A stretch of DNA of 64,000 nt from Sinomicrobium oceani (GCF_900119185.1 NZ_FPJE01000011.1:91938-155937); one strand, 5' to 3'. Positions 1 to 8,951 are shown, numbered from the stretch's first letter. The notes: generated by a model from the sequence alone, not told the origin. Numbers and translations are program-made.

Positions 1-61
1 CGATCCGCTTGGGGCCGATCCGCTTGGGGCCGATCCGCTTGGGGCGAATTGCAATTCGCCC
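1..61. repeat. Three 15-bp direct repeats plus 20-bp perfect palindrome inside the RAYT gene
   Basis: Bases 1-45 are three identical copies of cgatccgcttggggc and may continue to the left. Bases 42-61 form a perfect palindrome, GGGCGAATTGCAATTCGCCC. Both lie in the RAYT reading frame, where they encode ELQFAPSGS and further APSGS units. A palindrome inside a RAYT gene is a candidate for its own REP target; that link is inference. Confidence 0.8.
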
Positions 62-501
62 GTATCGATATGGATATCCGATCCTATCTTTCCGGATCTT
101 TCCGCTTCGCCCTCCCGGATAAAATCTTTGATTTTCTTTATCGTGGCTATTTTATAGCCTCGTATTATAGAACCTATGGTTTGGGAAGGGGATCTGAATG
201 TTCCGGTTTCGCCTTCTTTTCCTTTATGGAATAAAATCTCTATAATAGCATGAAAATGATTTGGCATCACGATAAATTCGTGTAAAGCCACCTGATCTCT
301 TATGTTGCTTGTATTCACCCATTCCTCGCAGGCCATTTGTCCATAAGGGTTTAAAATCATGTTCCCCTTTTTGATATCCCCGAAAATATGCTCCCTGTTT
401 TGTACACAAAGCGTTATAAAATACAATCCCTCCCGGGCATAATCATAGCCTTTTAGGCGGATGCTTCTGCGATGATGGATATGGGGGTTGTACGGGCTCA
501 T
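1..501 (-). CDS. REP-associated tyrosine transposase (RAYT, Y1/IS200-like), 3' end off window
   Basis: Open frame from ATG at 501 to the left edge (167 codons, no stop). It begins MSPYNPHIHHRRSIRLKG and carries the HUH motif in MPNHFHAIIEI and a tyrosine in IIRGYKIATIKK, the expected nucleophile; these are hallmarks of RAYT/TnpA-REP single-strand DNA nucleases. RAYTs act on short palindromic (REP) sequences and are usually domesticated single genes. The start lies 10 bases after the cas9 stop on the same strand, so the two are probably co-transcribed. The visible C-terminal part includes APSGS repeats encoded by three 15-bp DNA repeats. Family call is firm from motifs; the true C-terminus is outside the window, so intactness is unknown. 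Confidence 0.88.
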   Translation of the reverse strand, partial: MSPYNPHIHHRRSIRLKGYDYAREGLYFITLCVQNREHIFGDIKKGNMILNPYGQMACEEWVNTSNIRDQVALHEFIVMPNHFHAIIEILFHKGKEGETGTFRSPSQTIGSIIRGYKIATIKKIKDFIREGEAERSGKIGSDIHIDTGELQFAPSGSAPSGSAPSGS

Positions 502-511
502 AAAAATTATT

Positions 512-3500
512 TTATGCTTTTGATATATTGCCTAAACGATCGACTTTGAGTTTGATACATCTTTCTTTTATACGAACCGAATCGTTCATCATTATTTCCA
601 ATTTATTTAAACTCCCAAGTTCACCAATCTTAGTTTTAGCATCATAAGATTTAATTAGCGTGGAAATATTTGAGTGAATAAAATGACATTCGCTTCCTGT
701 CGAACTCACCATTTTATAAATACTTGAAACCTGTATTTGGCTTATATCATCGGTATTTATTGTATGCACAATATCAGGTCTTACTTCCAATGGTACATAT
801 ACCAAATCATTAGGAGAAAGATGGAATACTAACTTATTCCCTTTCTCATCCATTTCAGGAACTGAATTAAGGCCTTGTTTTTGCCTTTCAATAACGATAT
901 TCAGCGGAATGGTTTCATAACTTCGTTTCTGCTTTTTTTCATCCCAATAAACAGCAAAAAACAAGTTTGTCCCTTTAGCGGCTTCAACATACTTATCCTT
1001 TTTGTTTCCTTTAAAACCAACCGGGAACTTACTTCCCGTTTCAAAAACTCTAACTTTTAATATAGGATGATGTGGTTTTCCCTCATTACATTGCACAATA
1101 TTTTTGTTCATATCTTCAATTCCTTCAGGTGAAAACGCCAATTCCGGGTGCTCTATCAACTTTTTACTTTTGATTAGCTCCCTCCTTTTCGAAATCCTTT
1201 GTGAAAGATTGTTGAGTGGAATACCTGCTGCAGGTTCATCATATTTTTGTAGGTGATTAATCAATATTTTTTGAATTCCGGTATCAGTTATGCTGTCAAT
1301 ACTTTTTGAATCAAAAGAGGTATCAAGGGTTTTACGGGTGGCGGTGAGGATTTTTCCTTTAGGTACTTTAATTCTGGATAAGTGAACCTGTCCTGATACT
1401 GTTTCCTTATGAATAGGCTTTCTTATTGCAAGATTCACTCCTTTTTGTTCTACTTTTATTTTCTTTCCGTCTACAATTTTCTCATAATAATTGGTAGCCT
1501 TATTGATAACGCGTAAATTCTGCTTGAAACTTACCACGATCTTTTCCAACTCATTCCTGGCATCGATAGTAAAGCTTTTCCATGGTTTTTTAAATTCCGT
1601 AAACTTATCTCTTTCTCTTCCGTTGTTATCCTTCCATTTTTCGGTGTTACGTAACTTATGTTGCAAATCAAATCGTTCTTTTGATCTGGCATGTTTATTA
1701 TTCAATAAATTAACATGGTCACGGGTGGCACAAGCAATAACCAAGGCATCTAAAGCATGATGCCTGTGATCTATCCGCTTTTTTTGAAACCCTTTCGACA
1801 ATTCTATAGGAACGGTTGGTAAAAATTTCTGATGTTTTCCATTCCAGGAAGTAAAGTCACCCGATTTTGTCAATTCATTCATTCGCTCAAAACGTGGCAA
1901 AATCAAATCATTCCACACATCGTTCAGTCCCCAATCCTGTTTCAATCTTCCTGTTATCTTTCCATTGCCCGGAATTATGTTTTTGGAATTTACACCTTCA
2001 TCACCTTTTTCTGCCCGAACAATATTAGACAACAGCCCGGACACGAATTTGCTGATGTAACGTGTATCGTTCAATTGGCGTTCAATCATTTTTTCTGGAA
2101 TTTCCTCCAGCAACAATTTGTTCTTCTTTCCGTGATTTTTATCGTAATGCTCTTTTACGAATGACTTATAGGCCACTTCTGATAAAATTTCAACTTCTCC
2201 TGAACTGGTCATTATCCTTTGTCCGTGATGATTTTTAATAAATTCTAATCCGAGCTGCTTATCTTTCATACTGTTTACTTCAGCTTCACAAATCACCTTA
2301 TTACTAAAACTATCATCAAAATACCGACTTTGTGGAATTACATGTTCTATTTCATAGGCAGATGTAAATAGTTTACTCATCGGAATAGGCCTTCCGGTAT
2401 AAGGCGATTTATATTTTTGTTCAAGCCAAAGCTTATATCTTTGAATTTCAGCCTTTGTAGGCTCGGATTTCTTACTTATTTTTTCAATTTCATCGGGAAT
2501 TTCAATCCCGGAATTAAGTACTCCATCTTCATAAATTTTTAATGCTTCGTGTTGCATAGGAGAATACGGCCGCACATTTTCCACAGAATGATCATTTATC
2601 AATTCCAAAAGGATTGCTTTTATACGCAAATTGGTATTTTCATTTTCGGAAACGATACCTGATAGACGTTTACGCTTATCTGCCGGATTTTTCAAATCCC
2701 TACCCAGCTCAATATGAATTTCATCAAAATAATCTTTCGTGCCTTTTCCGAATTGTATCCATATATCCTTAACAACTCGTAAAGTTTCGGTAACAACCTG
2801 TTCTACTATCGGGTTACGTAAAGTATGCTGTTTAAAATCTTTTAGATAATCTTCCAGGTCGTCAACAGAATTCCACTTCCCTGCAATATCTGCTTCCGAA
2901 TGACGATCGTACACAATATACTGAGCCAACCATAATTGTAATCCCTGAAAATGAATTTCTTCTGTCAGATCAATGGCCTTCTCACGCACACTGTCTTTAA
3001 TAGCTTCGTCATACTCTCCGGTAATTATTCTGTCTATCCGTTTTTTTGTTTCCTTATCAATAGCGTCCCAATTCCAGTATTTACCAATTCGCAGTAAAGG
3101 CAATAGTTTTTTTATTGCTTTTTCCGAATATCTACCATAATCACTGTCAAAAGGTTTGAATTTTTTAAAGTTTTCTACAAATGAGGCCTCAGTCAATCCA
3201 TATTTACCGGCAAAAGATTTTAACCCTTTTTCGAACTCAATTTTGTCGGTAACTGAGTAAATCAGGTGCCACAAGTGCTGTTCGATTTCTTTGGTTAAGA
3301 AATTTTCGGAGATATTTTCAACCTTATTCAACCGTCTCCTGATCTCATATCCCGTTTCATTCATCGGATATTTTTTAGATTCCCCTTTATCCGGATCATA
3401 AACATAATTCCATCGATATTTCTCTATCTTCTTTGATACTTCATTCTTTAACGATCTTCCTTTGGCATTTGGAAATTTTTCTTTGATCAGGGGCTCGATA

Positions 3501-4996
3501 AAATAAGTCAGGACATCAATATGATCCACTTCTTTTTGGCCCATCAAAAACTCAAAAACTTCCTCTTTATCTTTAGTTCCTTTGATAAATTGAGTGGTTA
3601 CATCAACATCGTCTTCCCTGCTATAAATCTTCAGGTTATATAGCCATTGCCATACTCTGAACTCCTGATAAAAAGGATTAGATTTAGGTATAGCTTTTAA
3701 ATATCGAGTTTGTTCATTTCCATCCTTGTCTCTATAGATCCTGAATTCCAAAGCGCAGTTTCCTATAGATGATTTTTGACTCTTTAACGGACGTTGGTAG
3801 AAAATAATATCGTCTATAAACAAATGAACAAAATCGCGATTACTCAATTGTAATCGGTGAGCTTCATTACTTCTGTATAATTCACGAACACAGTCATTAT
3901 ACAAATCTTTAGAAAATAATTCAGGCTGTAGCTCTATCTGCTTTTGCAGAATCTGTTTTAATTCATCTTTATAAAACTTACGCTCAATAGTCCTGATTAA
4001 TTTACCTTTAATTTTTTGATCCGGATTTTGGAGTAGATTATCATAAACATAAGTTCCTATAGTTCCTTTTATGCCGGTATTTATTTTATGTCTACCGATA
4101 TGTTTATCCAAATCAGATTCTGTTTTCTTTTTGACTAAGGTCCAGTCATCTTCCTTAGGTGCACGAAAACTCCTTTTTTCTTCTCCGTCTTTATTCGTTC
4201 TTACAGAACCATCATCATTCAGATCTGTTGTTACAATAAAATCTCTGCTTTTACCTTTCCAATCGGACAAATCAGTTTTACTGGAACGCCTGTAAATCCA
4301 TCCATTTTCCAGTACTAAAGAATACCAGGTTTCTCCTTTTTTATTGGGTTCTTCATCGGCTGTAACATCGACAATTTTTAAAGAATAGAATTCAACCGAT
4401 TTATTAGGATTCTCTTCTTCTTCTTCTCCCCGCAATTGATAATACCCCCGCTTCTGATTAAAATTGAGAATGATCCAGGCCAGTTCCTCTTTTTCTAATT
4501 TATAGAACAAAGCCTTTTTGCGTAAATAATAAAGAGTCCAGTCGTAAGGAATTTTTACTTCTTTTCCGTTAACCTTAAAATCAGCTACCATTTCGGAAAA
4601 AGAATCTTTAAAAAGAAATTCAAATCGATCTCTTTCATTTTTCTTCCAGGCTATTTTGGGTTCGGTTTCTTCAAAGAACTTTCCTAAACGTTTCCCGAAA
4701 TCTATTTGCGAAGCATAATGTTCCGGGAGAAATCCAAGAACGTTAAGTATTCGATGCAGTCTCTCTCTGCGTAGAAGATGTCTTTCTCTAAGTCTTCTTG
4801 TACTTCTGTACTTTGTCCTTTCGGCAGTTTGTGAAATTGAATTTCCCTTCCCGAAATCACCCAAAACATCCTGACTCATCGGAATAATCCGACTTCCCAT
4901 GCCGAGTATTTTACCTTGCTTATTTTCCAAATCCTGTTCAACCAATGCCCACCCAACAGAGTTAGTACCCAGATCCAGTCCTAATATTGTTTTCAT
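512..4996 (-). CDS. cas9: CRISPR-associated endonuclease Cas9, large Bacteroidota type II-C-like
   Basis: 1494 residues, an RNA-guided double-strand DNA endonuclease. RuvC-I is at the N-terminus (KTILGLDLGTNSVGWAL, catalytic D8). An Arg-rich bridge helix covers about residues 58-84. RuvC-II is DEIHIELGRDL (E763). The HNH domain has YEIEHVIPQS (H885) and SNKVICEAEVNSMKDK. RuvC-III is DHRHHALDAL (H1080, D1083). All catalytic residues are present, so the enzyme looks active. The length fits the large Cas9s of Flavobacteriia. No cas1, cas2 or array follows; instead a RAYT starts 10 bases downstream. A tracrRNA lies divergently upstream. The gene is visibly more AT-rich than its neighbours (one hand-counted line, 3001-3060, is 35% GC; 7681-7740 in the TonB gene is 53%), which suggests transfer. 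Confidence 0.97.
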   Translation of the reverse strand: MKTILGLDLGTNSVGWALVEQDLENKQGKILGMGSRIIPMSQDVLGDFGKGNSISQTAERTKYRSTRRLRERHLLRRERLHRILNVLGFLPEHYASQIDFGKRLGKFFEETEPKIAWKKNERDRFEFLFKDSFSEMVADFKVNGKEVKIPYDWTLYYLRKKALFYKLEKEELAWIILNFNQKRGYYQLRGEEEEENPNKSVEFYSLKIVDVTADEEPNKKGETWYSLVLENGWIYRRSSKTDLSDWKGKSRDFIVTTDLNDDGSVRTNKDGEEKRSFRAPKEDDWTLVKKKTESDLDKHIGRHKINTGIKGTIGTYVYDNLLQNPDQKIKGKLIRTIERKFYKDELKQILQKQIELQPELFSKDLYNDCVRELYRSNEAHRLQLSNRDFVHLFIDDIIFYQRPLKSQKSSIGNCALEFRIYRDKDGNEQTRYLKAIPKSNPFYQEFRVWQWLYNLKIYSREDDVDVTTQFIKGTKDKEEVFEFLMGQKEVDHIDVLTYFIEPLIKEKFPNAKGRSLKNEVSKKIEKYRWNYVYDPDKGESKKYPMNETGYEIRRRLNKVENISENFLTKEIEQHLWHLIYSVTDKIEFEKGLKSFAGKYGLTEASFVENFKKFKPFDSDYGRYSEKAIKKLLPLLRIGKYWNWDAIDKETKKRIDRIITGEYDEAIKDSVREKAIDLTEEIHFQGLQLWLAQYIVYDRHSEADIAGKWNSVDDLEDYLKDFKQHTLRNPIVEQVVTETLRVVKDIWIQFGKGTKDYFDEIHIELGRDLKNPADKRKRLSGIVSENENTNLRIKAILLELINDHSVENVRPYSPMQHEALKIYEDGVLNSGIEIPDEIEKISKKSEPTKAEIQRYKLWLEQKYKSPYTGRPIPMSKLFTSAYEIEHVIPQSRYFDDSFSNKVICEAEVNSMKDKQLGLEFIKNHHGQRIMTSSGEVEILSEVAYKSFVKEHYDKNHGKKNKLLLEEIPEKMIERQLNDTRYISKFVSGLLSNIVRAEKGDEGVNSKNIIPGNGKITGRLKQDWGLNDVWNDLILPRFERMNELTKSGDFTSWNGKHQKFLPTVPIELSKGFQKKRIDHRHHALDALVIACATRDHVNLLNNKHARSKERFDLQHKLRNTEKWKDNNGRERDKFTEFKKPWKSFTIDARNELEKIVVSFKQNLRVINKATNYYEKIVDGKKIKVEQKGVNLAIRKPIHKETVSGQVHLSRIKVPKGKILTATRKTLDTSFDSKSIDSITDTGIQKILINHLQKYDEPAAGIPLNNLSQRISKRRELIKSKKLIEHPELAFSPEGIEDMNKNIVQCNEGKPHHPILKVRVFETGSKFPVGFKGNKKDKYVEAAKGTNLFFAVYWDEKKQKRSYETIPLNIVIERQKQGLNSVPEMDEKGNKLVFHLSPNDLVYVPLEVRPDIVHTINTDDISQIQVSSIYKMVSSTGSECHFIHSNISTLIKSYDAKTKIGELGSLNKLEIMMNDSVRIKERCIKLKVDRLGNISKA

Positions 4997-5153
4997 TTCA
5001 ATTAAAGATTTACGCGGTTAGTTTAATCCGTAATGCATTTTTAGTGTATTCGGTAATGGGGCGAAATTTGATTTTTTAAAAATAAATAAAAAATATCATA
5101 ACTTTTACGGGAAGCCACATCTGTACTAAAATAGTTTTCATATCTTTACCGTA

Positions 5154-5240
5154 CAATTTTTGAAAAGCAATTCACAATAAGGATTATTCCGTTGTGAAAA
5201 CATCTGGGTTACCTCTTGTCCATAATCAGGAGGTTTTTTT
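5154..5240 (+). ncRNA. tracrRNA of the type II system
   Basis: Between cas9 and the next gene, on the opposite strand to cas9. The anti-repeat TTGAAAAGCAATTCACAAT is followed by AAGGATTATTCCGTTGTG and AAAACATC, the arrangement seen in tracrRNAs of Bacteroidota type II-C loci, whose repeats start GTTGTGAATTGC. A promoter-like TATCTTTA (5141-5148) lies just upstream and a hairpin with a T-run ends it. The 5' end is estimated from the promoter box. The cognate repeat should contain ATTGTGAATTGCTTTTCAAA, but no such repeat was seen elsewhere in the window. Confidence 0.8.
5211..5240 (+). terminator. Intrinsic terminator of the tracrRNA
   Basis: ACCTCTTG pairs with CAGGAGGT (8 bp, one G-U) around an 8-base loop and is followed by seven T. 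This also matches the last hairpin expected in a type II tracrRNA. Confidence 0.8.
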
Positions 5241-5348
5241 ATGCCCGAATGTTTTATGAATATACCTGAGGCAGAAGTAATAATCGGGCAAAGAAGATAA
5301 TAATACAACTCCGAAGTACCGGAAATAGATAGGATTGTCAGTAAGAAC

Positions 5349-5936
5349 CTAATCCAATGCAAACGACATCCCCACCGCAAAAGCTCCGGAATATTGTTCT
5401 GCCGAAGGATGAAAGTAATAGACAAACCCGATATCGAAGTTATGATGACGCCCGACGAGCAGTCCGAATGAAAACGGGATATGCCAAAGCATTCCGCTCT
5501 TTTTAATATCGGTGTAGCCGGTATACGTCACAAACGATCCTAACGAAGTCCCTATCCCTCCCTCTGCATAAGGCGCTACCCACGGAATAGGAGCTATAAC
5601 CCGTGCTTTGCCACCAAGGAGAAAAGCATTTGCCGAAATTTCGTAACCTGCTTCGCGCTGCATGGAATTCTTATCGCTTGTTTTAACCAATATAACCCCG
5701 GCATAAGGGCGTAGGCTCAACCAGCTTTTCAGGTTCAGAACGTACTCTCCCTGCGCATAGAAACCGTCTCCCAAAATATCCACATCGTCATAAGGAGCCG
5801 ACATACCGTACCCTATAGAAGCCTGAATAAATTCCCCGCGTGCGGTCTGTCCGTGCAGGAAGTAACTCAGGAATAGCGTGCATAATGTAAGAGTACATTT
5901 TTTTACAGTACGGGCAACAGGGCCATGTAATGACAT
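5349..5936 (-). CDS. Outer-membrane beta-barrel protein, function unknown
   Basis: 195 residues. A basic start (MSLHGPVARTVKKC) is followed by a hydrophobic stretch and a likely signal cleavage near HGQTARG. The remainder alternates aromatic and polar residues (FIQASIGYGMS, LSLRPYAGVILV, YAEGGIGTSLGSF, FSFGLLVGRHHNFDIGFVYYFHP) and ends in an aromatic/hydrophobic strand (AVGMSFALD), the pattern of a small OmpA- or OmpW-like barrel. The size suits an eight-stranded barrel. It reads towards cas9, with no operon partner on either side. Barrel assignment is by pattern; no specific substrate can be named. Confidence 0.65.
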   Translation of the reverse strand: MSLHGPVARTVKKCTLTLCTLFLSYFLHGQTARGEFIQASIGYGMSAPYDDVDILGDGFYAQGEYVLNLKSWLSLRPYAGVILVKTSDKNSMQREAGYEISANAFLLGGKARVIAPIPWVAPYAEGGIGTSLGSFVTYTGYTDIKKSGMLWHIPFSFGLLVGRHHNFDIGFVYYFHPSAEQYSGAFAVGMSFALD

Positions 5937-6130
5937 TATCGGATGGTTAGAAGTTATGCTTTTTAATAAAAAAGCGAAAATATACTTTTATTCCATATTA
6001 CCCGCCAAAAAACCGCTTATACCAACCGAAAAATCAAAAAGCAGCCCGACCGGAATTAACAACGATACCGGTTCTGCAAACCCGGAATCTGATGCTCCCG
6101 GTCGACCGGAATATACGTATGACCGTACCC

Positions 6131-6361
6131 GGTATTCTTACAACCGTATCGAATATTCCTGCTACTGTGTCCAATATTCTTGCGACTGCATCTAATATTC
6201 TTATCCCTGTGCCGGGTATTCTTGCGCCTGCGTTTAATATTCTTGCACCTGTGCCGGGTATTCTCGCGACTACATTTAATATTCTTGCGCCTGTGCCGGG
6301 CATTCTCGCGACTGCGTCCAATATTCTTGCACCTGTAAACCGCATTCCCCGGGTAGTAGAA
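6131..6361. repeat. 21-bp-periodic repeat tract (11 units) with open frames on both strands
   Basis: The core ATTC recurs exactly every 21 bases from 6134 to 6344 (11 times, no indels), with units such as AATATTCTTGCGACTGCGTCC. Units alternate between AAT- and GGT-started forms. Because 21 is a multiple of three, the tract leaves long frames open: plus strand 6092-6487 (heptads like NILAPVP/GILATAS) and minus strand 6034-6420 and 6056-6460. Substitutions concentrate at one codon position, which is the third base both for the plus frame and for the minus frame starting at 6420, so the coding strand cannot be decided. No family was recognised for any of the three products. Confidence 0.7.
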
Positions 6362-6495
6362 CATATTCTTCCTGCCATAACCATCCCTAAGCGGCGGTAC
6401 CCCGGATTTCTCCCAAACAAAACTCCGGAACAGCCTCCACCCCACCCGGAAAAGAAACAAGATGTAAAAAATTTAACTTTTATTTAAATTCAGTC

Positions 6496-6525
6496 TTGAT
6501 AAAAGCAAAAAACTTAGTAGTTTTG
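6496..6525 (+). promoter_or_regulatory. Bacteroidota-type promoter of the TonB receptor
   Basis: TTG (6496-6498), a 19-base spacer and TAGTTTTG (6518-6525), matching TTG-N19-TAnnTTTG. Transcription should start near 6532. That excludes an upstream in-frame ATG at 6496 as the start of the receptor. Confidence 0.75.
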
Positions 6526-6561
6526 CCGTGCTATTTAAAACAAATCCAAATAAATATAAAA

Positions 6562-8928
6562 ATGGGGAAAAGAATACTTTTCATAGTATATGTTTGCTGC
6601 CTGTCCGCAGGGCTCTTTGCACAAACCCAGCGATCAGCGGTTCGGGGTACGGTTACCGATAATTCCGGGCAACCTGTGATGGGGGCCAATGTTCTTATTA
6701 AAGGCACGCATTACGGATCGTCTACCGATACCAACGGAAATTTCAATATAAAAAATGTGCCACACGGGGCGCATATCCTTGTAGTCAGTACCATCGGCTT
6801 TCAGACCCGTGAGATCTCCCTTTCGGTCACTTCCGGTATGGGGCCGGTAGATGTAGAACTCCGGGAAAGCGTTAGCCAGTTGCAGGAGATCACACTCTCC
6901 GGGAGCAAGAAAGATAATTATTCGAGAGAAACCGTATCGCCTTCACTCCGAATGAATCAGCAGATCAGCAAAATGCCGCAAAACGTACAGGTCGTTCCCG
7001 AAGAGCTTCTTACCGATCAGCAGTCGTTTACCATGATGGACGCCATTACCAGGAATGTCAGTGGTGCACAGATGGTAGAACACTGGGGATGGTTTGCCCG
7101 GGTGAATATGCGTGGGTTCCGGCTTCCGGCCTTCCGGAACGGAATGAATGTGGAAATGACCTGGGGGCCGCTCTCCGAAGACCTGAGTATGGTAGAACAG
7201 ATAGAATTCGTCAAGGGACCGGCCGGCTTTATGATGGCGGCAGGACAACCCGGCGGGTTTTATAACGTAGTGACCAAGAAGCCTAAAAAAGAGACTTTTG
7301 CCCATGTGTCTTTCACCACCGGGAGTTATGACACCTATCGCGGAACTGTCGATGTCGGCAGCTATGCCGGCGACGGAAAACTACAGTACAGGGTTAATGC
7401 CATGGCACAATCGGCCAACTCGCATCGCGATTACGAACCTTCTTCCAGGTTTTCCGTAGTGCCTTCCCTGCGTTATGAAATCACCAAAAACTCCATCCTT
7501 ACCCAGGAATTCACTTACCAAAAGGCCAAGATGAAAGCCGGGGCGGCCTATGTCTTTGCCCCGGTAGATGTTGGTTTCGGCGGACTCGACCGCGATTTTG
7601 CGACCATAGATCCGGCATATCCGACCATGAATGTGGAAGAATACAACACAACGACCAACTTTACCCAGAAACTCGGAGACCGCTGGACCTTCCAGGCGCA
7701 GTATATGTATATGCAATACGAGCAGGAAGGCGCTACCCTATGGCCGGCCAGTATTGCTGATAACGGCGACCTTATCCGAAGTGTAACCAGTGCCGATGCC
7801 CTTGGCACCTATAACATCTTCCAGGCCTTTGTTAACGGCGATTTCAATACCGGTGCCGTGAAACACAAAGTTCTTGCCGGATTTGATTTTAATGAGAAAC
7901 AATTCTGGGCCGACTGGAACCAGGGCGGGGCTATCGATACCCCCGAAAACCCCTTTAATATTTTCGATCCGCACTACGGCGATGTAACCATGCCGGTATT
8001 CGACCGCTCTGTCAATATAAAAACAAGAGGGCTACCCAATGCTCTCGGACAAACCATACGCGCATACTACGCACAGGACGAACTGAATTTTATGGACGAA
8101 CGCCTTCGCGTGACCCTCGCCGGACGCTACACACAGGCCGATGTTTATGCTTATGGTGTCTACTATGATGCCAGTAAATTTACGCCCCGTTTCGGCCTTA
8201 GCTTTGACATTACCCCTTCCCTGACGGTTTACGGATTGTACGACCAGTCGTTCTTCCCCCAGCAGGGTGCCAGATATATAGACGAAGACACTGCGGCACC
8301 GCTCGATCCGGAAGATTCTCATGATATAGAAGGAGGGCTTAAAAAATCGTGGTTCGACGGAAGACTCAAAACTTCCCTGACCGCATACCGGATGAAGAAA
8401 AAAAACCTCGCCGTTACCGATTATGAAAACGGGGTTCCGACCGATGGCGGAGGCATTTCCTATCCGTATTCCGTACAAATAGGAGAAGCCGTTTCCAAAG
8501 GAATAGAATTCGATGCCTCCGGGCAGCTTACTCCCGAACTCAACCTGGTGCTCAACTACGCCTACACTAACGTAGAAGACGGAGATGGCAACAAAATAGC
8601 AGGGTTCTCCGAACACATTACCAACGGATGGCTCAATTACAGCTTTAACGAATACTCGGTTTTACACGGTTTCGGAGCTTCTTTGGGTTACCAGTACCAG
8701 GTAAACCGCTCTTCGTGGAACTGGGGAGCCGACAACACTTCGGACCTTCCCGACTATTTCCGTATGGACGGCGGTATCTTCTGGAGAAACTCCAATATCG
8801 ATATTCGTCTGAATGTAAATAATCTCCTGAACAAATACCTCTACTCCGGCGCCAACTACGGTTCGTATATGTACTGGCAGTCCGAACCCGGAAGAAATTT
8901 CAGACTCAGCATTGCCTATAAGTTTTAA
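6562..8928 (+). CDS. TonB-dependent siderophore-type receptor
   Basis: 788 residues from the ATG at 6562, which gives a clean signal peptide (MGKRILFIVYVCCLSAGLFAQ). A carboxypeptidase-regulatory-like domain follows (VRGTVTDNSGQPVMGANVLI, about residues 26-105). The plug domain comes next (about 120-250, VEQIEFVKGPAGFMMAAGQPGG), then a C-terminal barrel ending in FRLSIAYKF. The plug and barrel resemble ferric-siderophore receptors of the FhuE/FepA-like class, which import iron chelates across the outer membrane using TonB energy. It has its own promoter and terminator and stands alone; no siderophore genes are adjacent. The exact ligand cannot be read from sequence. Confidence 0.9.
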   Translation: MGKRILFIVYVCCLSAGLFAQTQRSAVRGTVTDNSGQPVMGANVLIKGTHYGSSTDTNGNFNIKNVPHGAHILVVSTIGFQTREISLSVTSGMGPVDVELRESVSQLQEITLSGSKKDNYSRETVSPSLRMNQQISKMPQNVQVVPEELLTDQQSFTMMDAITRNVSGAQMVEHWGWFARVNMRGFRLPAFRNGMNVEMTWGPLSEDLSMVEQIEFVKGPAGFMMAAGQPGGFYNVVTKKPKKETFAHVSFTTGSYDTYRGTVDVGSYAGDGKLQYRVNAMAQSANSHRDYEPSSRFSVVPSLRYEITKNSILTQEFTYQKAKMKAGAAYVFAPVDVGFGGLDRDFATIDPAYPTMNVEEYNTTTNFTQKLGDRWTFQAQYMYMQYEQEGATLWPASIADNGDLIRSVTSADALGTYNIFQAFVNGDFNTGAVKHKVLAGFDFNEKQFWADWNQGGAIDTPENPFNIFDPHYGDVTMPVFDRSVNIKTRGLPNALGQTIRAYYAQDELNFMDERLRVTLAGRYTQADVYAYGVYYDASKFTPRFGLSFDITPSLTVYGLYDQSFFPQQGARYIDEDTAAPLDPEDSHDIEGGLKKSWFDGRLKTSLTAYRMKKKNLAVTDYENGVPTDGGGISYPYSVQIGEAVSKGIEFDASGQLTPELNLVLNYAYTNVEDGDGNKIAGFSEHITNGWLNYSFNEYSVLHGFGASLGYQYQVNRSSWNWGADNTSDLPDYFRMDGGIFWRNSNIDIRLNVNNLLNKYLYSGANYGSYMYWQSEPGRNFRLSIAYKF

Positions 8929-8951
8929 TGAAAGCCGGTCTTATGACCAAC

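Larger units (their letters stand above)
4997..5348. other. cas9 upstream intergenic region
   Basis: 352 bases without a protein gene. Bases 4997-5140 are AT-rich and should hold the cas9 promoter (minus strand), but no strong TAnnTTTG match was found. The tracrRNA fills 5154-5240. Bases 5241-5348 show nothing recognisable. There is no CRISPR repeat. Confidence 0.6.

Noticed and set aside
5154-5200. Possible CRISPR repeat near cas9
   Set aside because: Only one copy of the sequence occurs, and its hairpin and terminator structure fits a tracrRNA. No second repeat with spacers was seen.
5138-5425. Open frame on the minus strand across the tracrRNA and the end of the barrel gene
   Set aside because: Overlaps the tracrRNA and its terminator; no recognisable protein features.
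6034-6487. Three long open frames on both strands over the 21-bp repeats
   Set aside because: Caused by the repeat period being a multiple of three; coding strand could not be chosen, so no CDS is called.
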